Origin: Isochrysis galbana
Taxonomy: Eukaryota; Haptophyta; Isochrysidales; Isochrysidaceae
Reading direction: 5' to 3'
DNA: 64,000 bases
Assembly: GCA_018136815.1 (NCBI GenBank)
Contig: CM030941.1
Span: forward strand, 1,425,582 to 1,489,581
Shown here: positions 40,309 through 49,846 of the stretch, in pieces
How positions within the stretch are numbered: the first letter of the stretch is position 1
Layout of the letters: each line of letters begins with the position of its first letter
Notes under the pieces: generated by a model
What the model saw: the letters and a program-made list of their open reading frames with translations, nothing else
Told to the model about the DNA's origin: nothing
Database searches by the model: none
Position numbers and translations under genes: made by a program

Positions 40309-41402
40309 CTAACTAAGTTTATACTTAGTTCGCCCATGGGGGGGCACGAGCCCCCCCCTCTCTGTTGTATTCCTGTCCATCCGAAGGCTGTAGGCGTGAA
40401 TATTCGTGTAAGGTGCGCGCTCACAATTACAATTGAACAGTTCCCCGTGTTGCCACTGACGCACAAGACACACAGATTCGGATTCCCCATGGTCTCAAGT
40501 CCAGGTTTGCAGATTTTGGTCTCGAAATTTGCGATTCGAATTTTGTTTTGCTGTTACTATAATTGTTGGCTCGTTTAAGGTAATAAACCGGCATGACTTC
40601 GACTTCTCGTTCTGCAGTCGCTCTGCGAGACTCTCTCTCTCTCTCTCTCCGTCCGCCTCTCCTCGGCCGACGGCAGGAAGATTCGTCCAAAACATTCTCC
40701 GGTAGTCCCAAGCAAGATATCTCGTGGGGGATCTCTCCGCGCTCCGCGAGGGAAAGGACGCGATCTCGCTCCGAGATTGACCTCGCGCCCTCCCACGCTG
40801 CCCCACCGTGCCCTCGGTCCCTCGCCCCCCCCCGCGGCAGGTTCTTTCCCTCGGCGTGCCGTCCGTCGCCTCCGGCCCTCTTCTCTTACCCTCTCTTGAT
40901 GTCATCAAATGTTCCATGACCGTATTTTGTCTTCTCTCGTCTATCGGTCATATCATCTCCCCAACGAGATCTGCCCTCGTTGTGTCGGCCTCCCTCTCCC
41001 CTCTCAGAGCCTCTCACTCTCACGAGGGACTAATCACTAATCTCGGGTGAGTATGAGTACCGAACACTACCGAAACGATCGAGACACCACATCCACAAAA
41101 GCGGGCCACCCGGAGGCACAGGAGACAGGAGACAGGAGGAAGGCGGGAACCTCACCACTGGCCACAAGGGGGCAGGCGCACCCCGCTCGCCGCTCGGCCT
41201 CACCACTCACCACCCCCACGACCTGAGCCCCTAAGTAGATCACGAGGGGGGAGATGCCATAACCATAAGCATAACGCGGGAAGTGAGGGAAAGGAAAAGG
41301 AGGGGGGACGGGCGTGGGGCGTGGCTACATGGTGACACCGCAATGCGCAATGCGCAATGCCAATGCCGCGCGCGAGGCGGGATCTTTAAAAGGTTTTTTT
41401 TA
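40309..41402 (+). repeat. Possible second family C element
   Basis: Has the family 5' end (TAACTAAGTTTATACTTAG, then CCATGGGGGGGCACGAGCC) and, 1.09 kb later, the family 3' end (GCCGCGCGCGAGGCGGGATC, then TTTAAAAGGTTTTTTTTACC). The interior differs from 15561-16319 except near 41100-41170. No target duplication is seen, so these may be two separate fragments. Confidence 0.4.
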
Positions 41403-41846
41403 CCGTGCTCCCGACCTCTGTCCCCCACCCCCCGCGCGAGGGGAGGGGGAGGGGGGGAGGGGGGGGGAGGGGGGGGAAGCAACGCCTCGCCTCGGCCGAA
41501 AATCACTTCGCTTTTCGCTTTTCGCTGTTTCCCCTCGTGTTTCGTGTTTTGAGTCCAATATTTCTTCCCCCCCCCCCCTCCATGAGCCACCGTACAAAAC
41601 AGCTGTCGTGAAGCACCTGTTTCGATGCTTCGGCCCGGCAGTAAAGAGTTAAATGTTTTTTTCTCCCACGTGCACTTGTACTGCTACTACTACTACTACA
41701 TTACACGCCCGCCCGGCCCGGGGGTTTTCTTGTAAGGAGTGGAGGAGGCCCGATTACCTTGCCGTCCTCGGCAGGCCGTTGGCGGCGGGCGAGAGAGAGG
41801 GAGAGAGAAAGAGAGATCGATCCAGCACCAGCAGCCCCCTCCCCCA

Positions 41847-42087
<241 letters not shown>

Positions 42088-42266
42088 CCCCCCCTCCCTC
42101 TCCCTCCCCCCCACCCCCCCCACCCCCACCCCCCGCGCGCGCGCACTCTCTCTCACTGGCTCCTCGCTTCTCGCCTCGTCTTTCCCCTCTCCTTCTCTCT
42201 TCTATCTCTCATACTGCCCGGCCGCCCGGGTGCGCACAGCTCGGAGCCACTGGACGCTGAGGCCGA

Positions 42267-43992
42267 ATGACTGCACTAGATGATCCGAAGCGCGAGGGTG
42301 TGGCTCTCACTGAGGAGCTCATCCGGCGCAAGGCGGAGCACAACGAGGGGATGCTCTCCACGCTCGAGGAGATTGCCCTTCACCAGCTCGACATTGACAA
42401 GATCGAGACGCTCAACAACTGCCGACACCTGAAGATTGTTTACCTGCAGTCCAACCTCATCCGCGAGATCGAAGGTCTTCACAGACTCAAGCGCTTGGAG
42501 TATCTCAATCTCGCTTTGAATAACATCACTCGGATCCAAAACCTTGAACGCTGCGAGTCCCTTAAGAAGCTTGATCTCACCGTCAACTTTATTGACCTGG
42601 ACGAGATCCACACGGTTGGCTCGCTGAAAGACAACTCGGAGCTAGAGGAGCTCTATCTGACGGGCAACCCGTGCCATCAGTATTGGGAAAATGGCTGCAG
42701 GCATTACGTGATCGCCACGCTGCCTCAGTTGCAGTCATTGGATGGCAAAGTCAGAAGTTGCCCTGCTAGTCGATAAAGACGCCTAGGCACCATTCAGAGC
42801 ATGCTGCAATCCCCAGCACGGTTTTGAGACAGCTCCAAACATTGCTCTCATACTACTCAACATTTTGGTGCTGCCTTGCAGGCTATTAGCAAGTCTGAAC
42901 GCCTGCTTGCTCTACAACGATTGCCGGAGCTGGAGAAGGAGTTGAAGGAGCTTGCAGAGCAGGCACGCCAGCGCAAGCAGTTGCTACAGCGGCGACGGGC
43001 TGCCAAAGCACAAGAGCGTGCAGAGAAGTTGGCTCGTGGCGAGGAGCTCGATCCCAACGAAACCGACGAGTACTGCCCTGAAGTTCGGGTCGCTGACGCG
43101 CGCGAGGCACGCGAGCAGCGCGAGCAGCAAGAGGAGGCAAGGCAAAAGGGAAGGCGTGGGGGCCCCGGCGATAACATGTTTCAAGATCAGATCATGGGCG
43201 AGCGACGGTTGCTTAAGGAAGACGGGACACCCGTACAGATGAACACCGCGAAGTGGCCCTTCGCTATTGAGGACGACGGGGCCACAATCATGGTGGATGT
43301 TGCATTGCCGAAGTTCCTCGACTCCGCCCAGGCGAGTGTGCCTCGTCGGCCAGCGATGCGATGCGATCACGATCATAGCTGCCAACATCTTCCGATAGCT
43401 GTGATGAGCGCGGCGCTCGTGTGTTCCGCACAGGGGCAACAACTTGTCCCAATGAGGACAGAGCGCTGGGGTACTGAGCTGGGCTGATCCGTGCCTATAT
43501 TTCTCGCAATTCAACCCACTAGCGCTGCGCGTCACCGGCTTTCCTTCATGGGGCATTCCCTACGTGATACAAAGCCCCCCCTGTGTGCCCCCACGATTCG
43601 CTTCACAGATCGATGCCGACGTACAGCCGACTTACGTGAGAGTGACTGCAAAGAAAAATCACCTGCAAGTGATATTGCCCGCAGAGGTCTTGGCACATGC
43701 GTCTACGGCTAAGCGCTCTGCAACAACTGGCCACTTACTACTGAGCTGTCCTAAGGTTTTGCCAATTATTGCCTCCAAGGCTCCGGAGAAGGTGAAGAAG
43801 TCAGATAAGGCCTATCTTGCACCCGCGGACCCCCTCCTACTACCTCAACCAGGCAGCGACTTGGCAGGACCGGTCAGCATTCATCACATCGTCCCCCGGC
43901 CTCGCGAGAATTCCACTTCTACACCCAAGGGAGGCGAACCCGCTTTGGGTAACGATTGGGATGAGGAGGAAGAGGTCCCTCCCCTACTCTAA
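42267..43992 (+). CDS. DNAAF11: DNAAF11 (LRRC6), dynein axonemal assembly factor, three exons
   Basis: Exons 42267-42749, 42882-43331 and 43609-43992 give 438 residues. Residues 1-160 hold the LRR array (LHQLDIDKIETL, LKIVYLQSNLI, LEYLNLALNNI, LKKLDLTVNFI, LEELYLTGNPC) and LRR cap (YVIATLPQLQSLDG). A long charged coiled coil follows to about 240. The CS-like beta domain spans the second intron (WPFAIEDDGATIMVDVAL ... VQPTYVRVTAKKNHLQVILP). The C-terminus is the acidic EEEEVPPLL typical of the family. It acts in the cytoplasm in pre-assembly of ciliary dynein arms. Intron 1 is GT-AG. Intron 2 (43332-43608) starts CAG|GCGAGT, a GC-AG intron; no nearby GT keeps the frame. Confidence 0.93.
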
Positions 43993-44460
43993 TGAATCAT
44001 GGAGCAAAAATCATATTCACTTGTCAGAGGTTGAATAAATCTTCCCGTGACATTGAACGAGTGCCGCTGATTGCTGAATGCAAACGCGATTGCATCCTCT
44101 GCTTTTTGCTTAGTATCCACATCCACTAGAACCCCATTTTTAGTCGAGTCCCTTAGAACCGCTCGCAATTAAGTTGATACATAGTTCACATGGGGGAGGC
44201 GCCTCGTGCCCTCTCCCTCGGGCTCCAACTCCTTCCATGTCGTGTTCCGTCGAAAGAGGACCATGTGAGGTTTACTTTAATCCAATTTAAAAAAAAACTT
44301 CTTAATAATCTCGCCGCGCGCGCGACCCTGCACAGTATCTACGCAGCCTCGCCCGCTTCCCTTCCCTCCCCCTCCCCCTGCCTTGCGGCTCGTCCCCTCG
44401 TGCTCTACCTAGGGGCTGGGTGCAGTGGGTCTCCAGTGGCAGACGGTGTGTACCGATTCT
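43993..44460. other. DNAAF11 3' flank and composite repeats
   Basis: AATAAA at about 44034 may be the polyadenylation signal. Then come a family C-like 5' end at 44165 (AATTAAGTTGATACATAG), the GTTCCGTCGAAAGAGGACC motif at 44246, and an inverted family C 3' end at 44290-44325. Confidence 0.5.
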
Positions 44461-44466
44461 CGATGG

Positions 44467-44609
44467 CCAGGTCGTTTGCCTTCATTTGGTACCCCTCGTT
44501 TCCAAATACGCGATGCGGGGCCACCACGAGGGAGTCCCAATCCTAGGGGTGGGAGGGCGATGGAGGGTGAAGGCGCGGGGGCGGCCCCAGTCTCGGCCGC
44601 GTCACAGGT
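44467..44609 (+). repeat. Dispersed repeat family E, copy 1
   Basis: TCGTTTGCCTTCATTTGGTA, then CCAAATACGCGATGCGGGGC and GAGGGAGTCCCAATCCTAGG to CGGCCGCGTCACAGGTA. A second copy is at 48892-49020. The first 40 bp recur once more at 44731-44768. Confidence 0.75.
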
Positions 44610-44831
44610 ACCCCTCCTGCCCCTGCGCCCTGTCCCTGCGCCCCTGCTCTCCCTCTTTGTCGACCCCACCTCTCCCTCCGCCCCCTCGACTCCGGAGTGC
44701 TCCTGGAATGTGATTCCCGCCCGAGGTCGTATGCCTTCGTTTGGTACCCCTCGTTTCCAAATACGCTCCCGGTACAAAAAAATCTTCTAGTATTTGAGTA
44801 AAGGCAGACACCCACCTCACAGTGCTCAACC

Positions 44832-45062
44832 ATGTCTACAAATGGAAGGGCGCCTGCTGATATAGTGCTGAAGCGATTGGAATGGATCAAAAAAAAGATG
44901 GACGAGAACTTTAAAAAATTCATCACACCTCTCTTTCCATATGCCAATTCTAAAACTGCCATGCAGGTTATAGCGGAAGCATTGGACAGCATCAGTCCGC
45001 CGCCGCCGGTTGGGGGCTGGCCTCAAATTCAAACACTTCGATGCCCACGAATACGTACTTGA
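44832..45062 (+). CDS. Short Lys-rich ORF in an AT-richer island
   Basis: 76 codons, ATG at 44832. The first 55 residues look protein-like (LKRLEWIKKKMDENFKKFIT, SKTAMQVIAEALDSI) and use A/T-ending codons unlike the host genes. The rest runs antisense over the neighbouring fragment. No family recognised; the island may be of viral origin. Confidence 0.3.
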   Translation: MSTNGRAPADIVLKRLEWIKKKMDENFKKFITPLFPYANSKTAMQVIAEALDSISPPPPVGGWPQIQTLRCPRIRT

Positions 45063-45291
45063 GGTCGCCGATGTAGAAGAGCAAAGAGTTCCCTGCTTCA
45101 TTGAGCTTGTTCACTCTGTCGTACCCTCCTGACAATACAGTCAATGGGCAGAGGTGGCTGCTGCCAACAAACACGTCCTTGCACACGAACGCGTGATGCG
45201 AGGCTTCGCCGTGTACATCGACCAAGTGCCTACCGTCATCACGCTGTGCAACGCACCTCGTGCGTCGAAAAGGGTGCGCCGTACCGCCCCC
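44992..45291 (-). pseudogene. Giant-virus-like protein fragment
   Basis: The minus frame reads KDVFVGSSHLCPLTVLSGG, then EAGNSLLFYIGDLKYVFVG and IEVFEFEA. This resembles a repeated pattern in nucleocytoplasmic large DNA virus proteins of algae and protists: a V-F-I-G...T.FSGG...GNS-L-L...YVFIG..I..F block. The start is missing and a family D repeat abuts it, so it is a fragment. The match is from memory of the pattern and needs a search. Confidence 0.4.
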
Positions 45292-45303
45292 GCGTAAGCT
45301 CTG

Positions 45304-45468
45304 GAACTTCGAAGCCGGGTATACCCTCGGGCAGAGCCTACTATACCATATCAAATGCTTCCGTGGCTGTACACGCTATTCGCTGTCGGGGATCTGAAAT
45401 CCCAGGAGCACCCCCCCCCCCCCCGGCTACCCGGCGAAGGGTTTGAAGGCACCGCGCGTCGCCAACCA
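45304..45468 (+). repeat. Dispersed repeat family D, copy 2
   Basis: Near-identical to 35055-35217, same strand; the internal C-run is longer here. Confidence 0.8.
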
Positions 45469-45620
45469 TGACATTGCGGCTTTGATGGCCTTGATGGATG
45501 GGACTTTACTCTCGATGAAGGGTGGCCTTGGTGGCGTCCTCGTAATCTTTCTTGTTCAGTGTTACATTATTGACATTTTCCAACCAGAACTTCGCCTTTT
45601 CAGAATATAAGGAAATACGG

Positions 45621-45757
45621 AGTAAACGGGGAAACACCTCTTGAAGGGCGTGTCTCCGCGAAAGAGCGGACGAGACGACGTCCCCGCCGGAGAGCAACCC
45701 CCCCCCTCGCTCGTCAGATATTTTTTGGGGCGGGCGCGCGGAGAGCGAGAGAGGCAT
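45621..45757 (+). repeat. Direct repeat R1
   Basis: AGTAAAC(G/A)GGGAAACACC, CTTGAAGGGCGTGTCTCCGC and GTCAGATATTTTT...GGGCGGGCGCGCGGAGAG recur at 47395-47517. The two copies flank the temptin-like gene and the coiled-coil ORF. This copy has two small extra insertions (GAC and a C-run). Confidence 0.8.
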
Positions 45758-46394
45758 GCCGCTTCCACTGGCGACCGTCGTCCCTTGGGTCGGCTATGAG
45801 AGCTACGAGCGGCTCGTGCCCAACGGCCGCGTCAACGGCAAGGACACGGGGCACAAGGTCAACAACCCGACGCACGCCGCCTTCCGATTCGCCTTCCGCG
45901 ACGAAGGCAGGGCGTGGACCACCTCTCTCTGCCTCGCGGACACGGACAGCGACGGGCAGAGCAACGTGATGGAGCTGGGGGACCCCTGCTGTGTGTGGAG
46001 CGTCGGTGTGGACGAGGGCGAGCTGCTCGGCTTCTCTACCGACGACATCTCGCTCGCGGGGGACGAGTCGTCGAGGACCTCGAGGAGCATGCCTGTCTGC
46101 GCGCCGCCGCCGCTCGCGGTGGGTACGACCCCTCTCTCTCCCCCTTCCTCCCCGGCGTCCTCGCCCCCTTCCTCCCCCGCGTCCTCGCCCCCTTCGTCTG
46201 ATGTAGAGCAGCTCTTCCAATTGCCTGCGGTGTGTTTGTTGGGCCCACTTCAGAATGTCGCGCGAGCGGTGGGAGGGGGAAGCGCGCACGCGCAGTGGGG
46301 GCATGACGTGCGCTACCGGGCAGCCCTTCGCGGTGCACGCGGAAATGTGTCAGATTTCAACCCCTTGTACGACAATTGCGTTTACAAAATATAA
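45756..46394 (+). CDS. Temptin-like domain protein
   Basis: 212 codons, ATG at 45756 just where repeat R1 ends, stop TAA. Residues about 12-85 match the temptin Cys-Cys domain: a PNG..V...GH.VNNPTHAAF start, WTTSLCLADTDSDGQSN with a calcium-type DxDSDG loop, and ELGDPCCVW. A Ser/Pro-rich linker (SPPSSPASSPPSS) and an unrecognised tail follow. Temptin domains are usually secreted, but no signal peptide is seen, so an upstream exon or truncation by R1 is likely. After residue 115 the frame may be read past a real exon end. Confidence 0.6.
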   Translation: MPLPLATVVPWVGYESYERLVPNGRVNGKDTGHKVNNPTHAAFRFAFRDEGRAWTTSLCLADTDSDGQSNVMELGDPCCVWSVGVDEGELLGFSTDDISLAGDESSRTSRSMPVCAPPPLAVGTTPLSPPSSPASSPPSSPASSPPSSDVEQLFQLPAVCLLGPLQNVARAVGGGSAHAQWGHDVRYRAALRGARGNVSDFNPLYDNCVYKI

Positions 46395-46605
46395 TCGTTG
46401 CTACTAATTCAAACATGGGTAGCCTCTCCACCCTCGCACTCACTCATACTCCCCGGTGACTGGGTCAGTACATGGCTTGGTAACAAAACTTCTGAATAAT
46501 CCCCTTCATCCTCTCACCGGGCGACCACCTTCTTCTCCTCCCACCGGGCAACCTCCTCCTCCGTCCCCCTCCCCCTCTTCGCCCTCGCCGCCGCCGCCCT
46601 CGCCT

Positions 46606-47418
46606 ATGAAGGAGGCATTTGCAAGATTGAAGGGAACCCAAAAACAGTTGGACCGATTGCTAAAAGAATCGAAAGCTCACAAAGGGACCCCCAACCCGGG
46701 CGAAACAGCTCAGTGGCTGTCGTACTACAGCATTCACCTCGGGATTTTAATCACCGTCTTGAAATACCTGCAGGAACTTGCCGAAGTGAGATCGAAAGAG
46801 CTAAAACGTGAGTTACACCTGACTAAACTAACGCAAGAGTACCAAACCCATGGGTTAGCCCGACAGACTAGATCTTATGCGAAAATGGCGGCTGAGTTCA
46901 AAAAACGAGTGGATTCTTACACAACTATGGTAAGTACCCTTGAGGAATTGGCCAAGAAAACACCCCAACCAATTTCGTTTAGGGACGCTGTCTCAAGCAT
47001 TCTCGATGAGGAATGGACAGCTTTGTCTAAAGCTCTGGAAGGTATTGAAACATTGGACTTGGATACGATGAGGGGTCCCGTAACCCATATCGAGAACTAC
47101 GTACTTACCAAACCTGAAGTTAGCAATCACTTAAAAACACAGCTACGAGAATTCCAGGAAAGATACGACAAAGTCTTAGAAGACTACTGCCCGGTATTCA
47201 ATAAAAAGAAGCTGCTATCACTACGTAGCAATAACACAAAACATAGGCTATACGAACTGCAACGGAAGCTAGAATTGTTCATTGAGATCACCAGTGAGTA
47301 CTCTCAAGAATATGCCGGCAAATTTATTCGTGACATTCATAATCTAAACAAAGAATATCATGACGTAGTCGAGGAAGCTTACGATGTAATACTGAGTAAA
47401 CAGGGAAACACCTCTTGA
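46606..47418 (+). CDS. Coiled-coil protein with A/T-rich codon use
   Basis: 270 residues from the ATG at 46606; the open frame extends upstream through a Pro/Ser-rich stretch to 46456 without another ATG. Predicted mostly helical (KGTQKQLDRLLKESKAH, LREFQERYDKVLEDY, HRLYELQRKLELF). Codons favour A/T at the third position, unlike host genes here, which suggests a different origin (virus, virophage or mobile element). The stop codon lies inside repeat R2. No family recognised. Confidence 0.5.
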   Translation: MKEAFARLKGTQKQLDRLLKESKAHKGTPNPGETAQWLSYYSIHLGILITVLKYLQELAEVRSKELKRELHLTKLTQEYQTHGLARQTRSYAKMAAEFKKRVDSYTTMVSTLEELAKKTPQPISFRDAVSSILDEEWTALSKALEGIETLDLDTMRGPVTHIENYVLTKPEVSNHLKTQLREFQERYDKVLEDYCPVFNKKKLLSLRSNNTKHRLYELQRKLELFIEITSEYSQEYAGKFIRDIHNLNKEYHDVVEEAYDVILSKQGNTS

Positions 47419-47517
47419 AGGGCGTGTCTCCGCGAAAGAGCGGACGAGACGTCCCCGCCGGAGAGCAACCTTGCTCGTCAGATATTTTTGGGGGCGGGCG
47501 CGCGGAGAGAGAGAGGA
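47395..47517 (+). repeat. Direct repeat R2
   Basis: Second copy of R1. It encodes the last seven residues (SKQGNTS) and stop of the coiled-coil ORF; R1 carries the equivalent SKRGNTS-stop after an AT-rich frame. Confidence 0.8.
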
Positions 47518-47910
47518 ACCCCCCCCCTTCCCATCCACAGCCCCTCTACCCCATCCCCCGGCGAGTAGGCTCCCCAGGCGTTGTGGATGGCACAGGCGTT
47601 GTCGAAGGAGACCCTCTCGGGGCGCGCCCTCATGCCGAGCCAAGGCGATGCTGTTCTCGTCGCGTACGTGGTGCTCCTGGGCCTCTCCTTCGGGGTGCTC
47701 GCGGGGGGGGCTCATGGTAGGGTGAGACTGGAAGGGAAAGGAGACCAAATGAAGGCAAGCCGCCTCCTGTTTCTCGCCTTCCTCCTGTGCCACCGGGCTA
47801 CCGGCTGTTGTGTGCTTTGCTCCTTGTGTTTGGTGTCGGACGGTTGAGATTCTGCGTATCCGAGGGCTGCTGTCAGATGGTGAGCGGTTCGCGGCGGGGG
47901 GGCCTCTTGC
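47518..47910. other. Intergenic, no gene recognised
   Basis: GC-rich sequence with overlapping open frames on both strands and no motif. Confidence 0.4.
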
Positions 47911-48480
47911 TTAGGCTAGACGCTCCGCTATATTCAGGGCTTCCGCTACCAGGGATAGGTTCGTGTTCATGACTAAGGCGCCTTTGTCGTTGGTTGTGAA
48001 GATAGGGGTACTGAGATCATGTGAAGATTTAATCTTCGGCTTCCTTCCCTGGGAGGCCTTGTGCGTGCGTGCGGTTGAGAGTTTGTCCGGAGGTTCCCGT
48101 CCTCTGACGAGGACCGTGAACCTGCTTAGAACTCTTTCGATGACCGGCACGTGATGAAAGGTATAGTTTTCGAATTCTACTTTGTAGAAGTCGCTTATGA
48201 TGTATCTCCATGCCACGAGGTAGAGGGCTTTGAGGCTATCCGGCGTCGGTGAATTCGGGTATGCGAATAGCCTGTCTTTAATTTTTTGTGTTGTCGATCT
48301 GTCCTTCGTCGGGGTGTATCCCGCTACGGCTTCTATGGTTTGGAATATCTGGAGTGTAGACGGGCACCTGGCTAAGTGGGTCGAGTTTTCGCTGTGCTTT
48401 CCGCAGAATCTACATTTTATGGTGGTCGCCGATGTGAATCGGTTGCGTGTTCCCAATCTTCTGTGCGTGATGTGTTTGAA

Positions 48481-48544
48481 GTGTAAGTGTAAGTGTTTGT
48501 CCGTGTGTTTTAGTGTAAGTGTAAGTGTTTGTCCGTGTGTTTTA
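48481..48544 (-). repeat. Exact 32-bp tandem duplication
   Basis: GTGTAAGTGTAAGTGTTTGT and the next 12 bases occur twice back to back. As 32 is not a multiple of three it shifts the LINE frame; reading through one copy restores it. Confidence 0.95.
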
Positions 48545-48891
48545 GCAGGGGGTGAGTGTAGAGTTTCGCTACGTGCTTCCATTCATCGTGCGTCAGGTCT
48601 AGCTTGCGAGCCCACGCTTCACGTGCTGGTTGAGGTTTGTTGTAGGAGCCGTCATCTATAAGTTTTCGCGTTAAATCTGACACTGTGATCTGGTCTAGCT
48701 GTGTTTTTTCGCCAAGTGTGTATTCGTCCGCCAGAGGGAATTCGAGATGCTTCGGGCCTTTCAGCCCGTTTTCCCATTTGGCGGGGGTGTAAAAGTGATT
48801 CTCTATGCCTGGTTCTGCTACCTCGGTGGTGTCTGCAATCTCGCCTAGGTAGTTGGTGTTAGTATAGATCCATATGTTATTCATTCTAGTG

Positions 48892-49020
48892 AGGTCGTTT
48901 GCCTTCATTTGGTACCCCTCAGTTCCAAATACGCGATGCGGGGCCACCACGAGGGAGTCCCAATCCTAGGGGTGGGGTGAAGGCGCGGGGGCGGCCCCAG
49001 TCTCGGCCGCGTCACAGGTA
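48892..49020 (+). repeat. Dispersed repeat family E, copy 2
   Basis: Matches 44467-44609 except for a short deletion (GAGGGCGATG... missing) and one added base. It sits between LINE linker and LINE C-terminus, at the point where the reverse transcriptase is missing. Confidence 0.75.
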
Positions 49021-49416
49021 TCGCGCTATTGGAGGTCTGGGACTGGAACTTCTGGAAGAATTCCTTTGTCATTCTTTCCTCGTGTTTGAGGGAGTCAAAG
49101 CTTTCTTTGTTTGTGGGCCTGGATGTTTTCCGGATCGTCTCTATCGTATCGTTGAGTTCGCGGATTCTGTCTAGGATAGTCGGGAGCTAGAAGTTGTGTG
49201 TCGTCAACGAATTGAAATTGACTTATCTTGAGCGTTCCGCGCCGGTCATGGTGATGCCTTCGTACTCCCTTCTGGTGCCTTCCTGTCGATCATGTGCGTA
49301 GCACTAGCACTAGACTAGCACCCGCACCTCATTTTGATTCAATCATAATTACATAACAATAGACTAGATGCTACGCTTACCGCCATCGCCCCACTAACTC
49401 CAGAACTTCACTCCGG

Positions 49417-49686
49417 TCACCTCCCCCTCTCTTCAGCCCTCTTTTTGTTTCGGTTTAAGCTCTGTGCGTGGTTCGAGGGGCTGATCAGGGTGCGCATATT
49501 TATGGTCGCCGCTTTCGCTTGAGACGAGTGGTCATATGGTCTAAATAAGTCTCGTGCAATAGCAAACCCCGCAACCGCGAGACATCCCTTTTCAACGAGC
49601 TCTCTCAGTATCTCTAGCGAAAATAGGACGTTCTCATCTCGCGGGTACGGACCGATGGATGTGGACCAGCTTTCGCTCTCGGTCAT
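49417..49686 (-). CDS. Hypothetical short protein
   Basis: 89 codons from the ATG at 49686. The middle (VLFSLEILRELVEKGCLAVA) is a plausible amphipathic or membrane helix; the tail is Arg/Lys-rich. It lies about 160 bp past the stop of the giant receptor gene on the same strand. No family recognised; it may be 3' flank read by chance. Confidence 0.25.
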   Translation of the reverse strand: MTESESWSTSIGPYPRDENVLFSLEILRELVEKGCLAVAGFAIARDLFRPYDHSSQAKAATINMRTLISPSNHAQSLNRNKKRAEERGR

Positions 49687-49846
49687 CGCCTGAAGCTCAA
49701 ATTCAAAAGCACTGCCTCGTGAAAATCAGAGCAGCGCTAGCTTTATGAGCGACGTGCAAATCACCTACCCAAGTCTTCGACTACTTTGCCGACGTCTTTT
49801 TGTTCGCAGCGGCAACCGTGATCCTAAGAACGATTACTGAATTTGC

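Larger units (their letters stand above)
47911..49190 (-). pseudogene. LINE remnant, linker and C-terminal part, reverse transcriptase lost, frameshifted
   Basis: 49190-49020 encodes the endonuclease-RT linker (LPTILDRIRELNDTIETIRK, MTKEFFQKFQSQ), similar to 28700-28830. A family E repeat follows, then C-terminal LINE sequence: TRMNNIWIYTNTNYLGEIAD, LDLTHDEWKHVAKLYTHPLL, the finger CRFCGKHSENSTHLARC, and VAWRYIISDFY matching the element at 1-474. The whole reverse transcriptase is absent. A 32-bp tandem duplication at 48481-48544 breaks the frame. It ends at TAA, 47911-47913. Confidence 0.8.

Noticed and set aside
47581..47847. Hydrophobic 88-codon plus-strand frame
   Set aside because: No family features; opposing frames are equally open in this GC-rich stretch.
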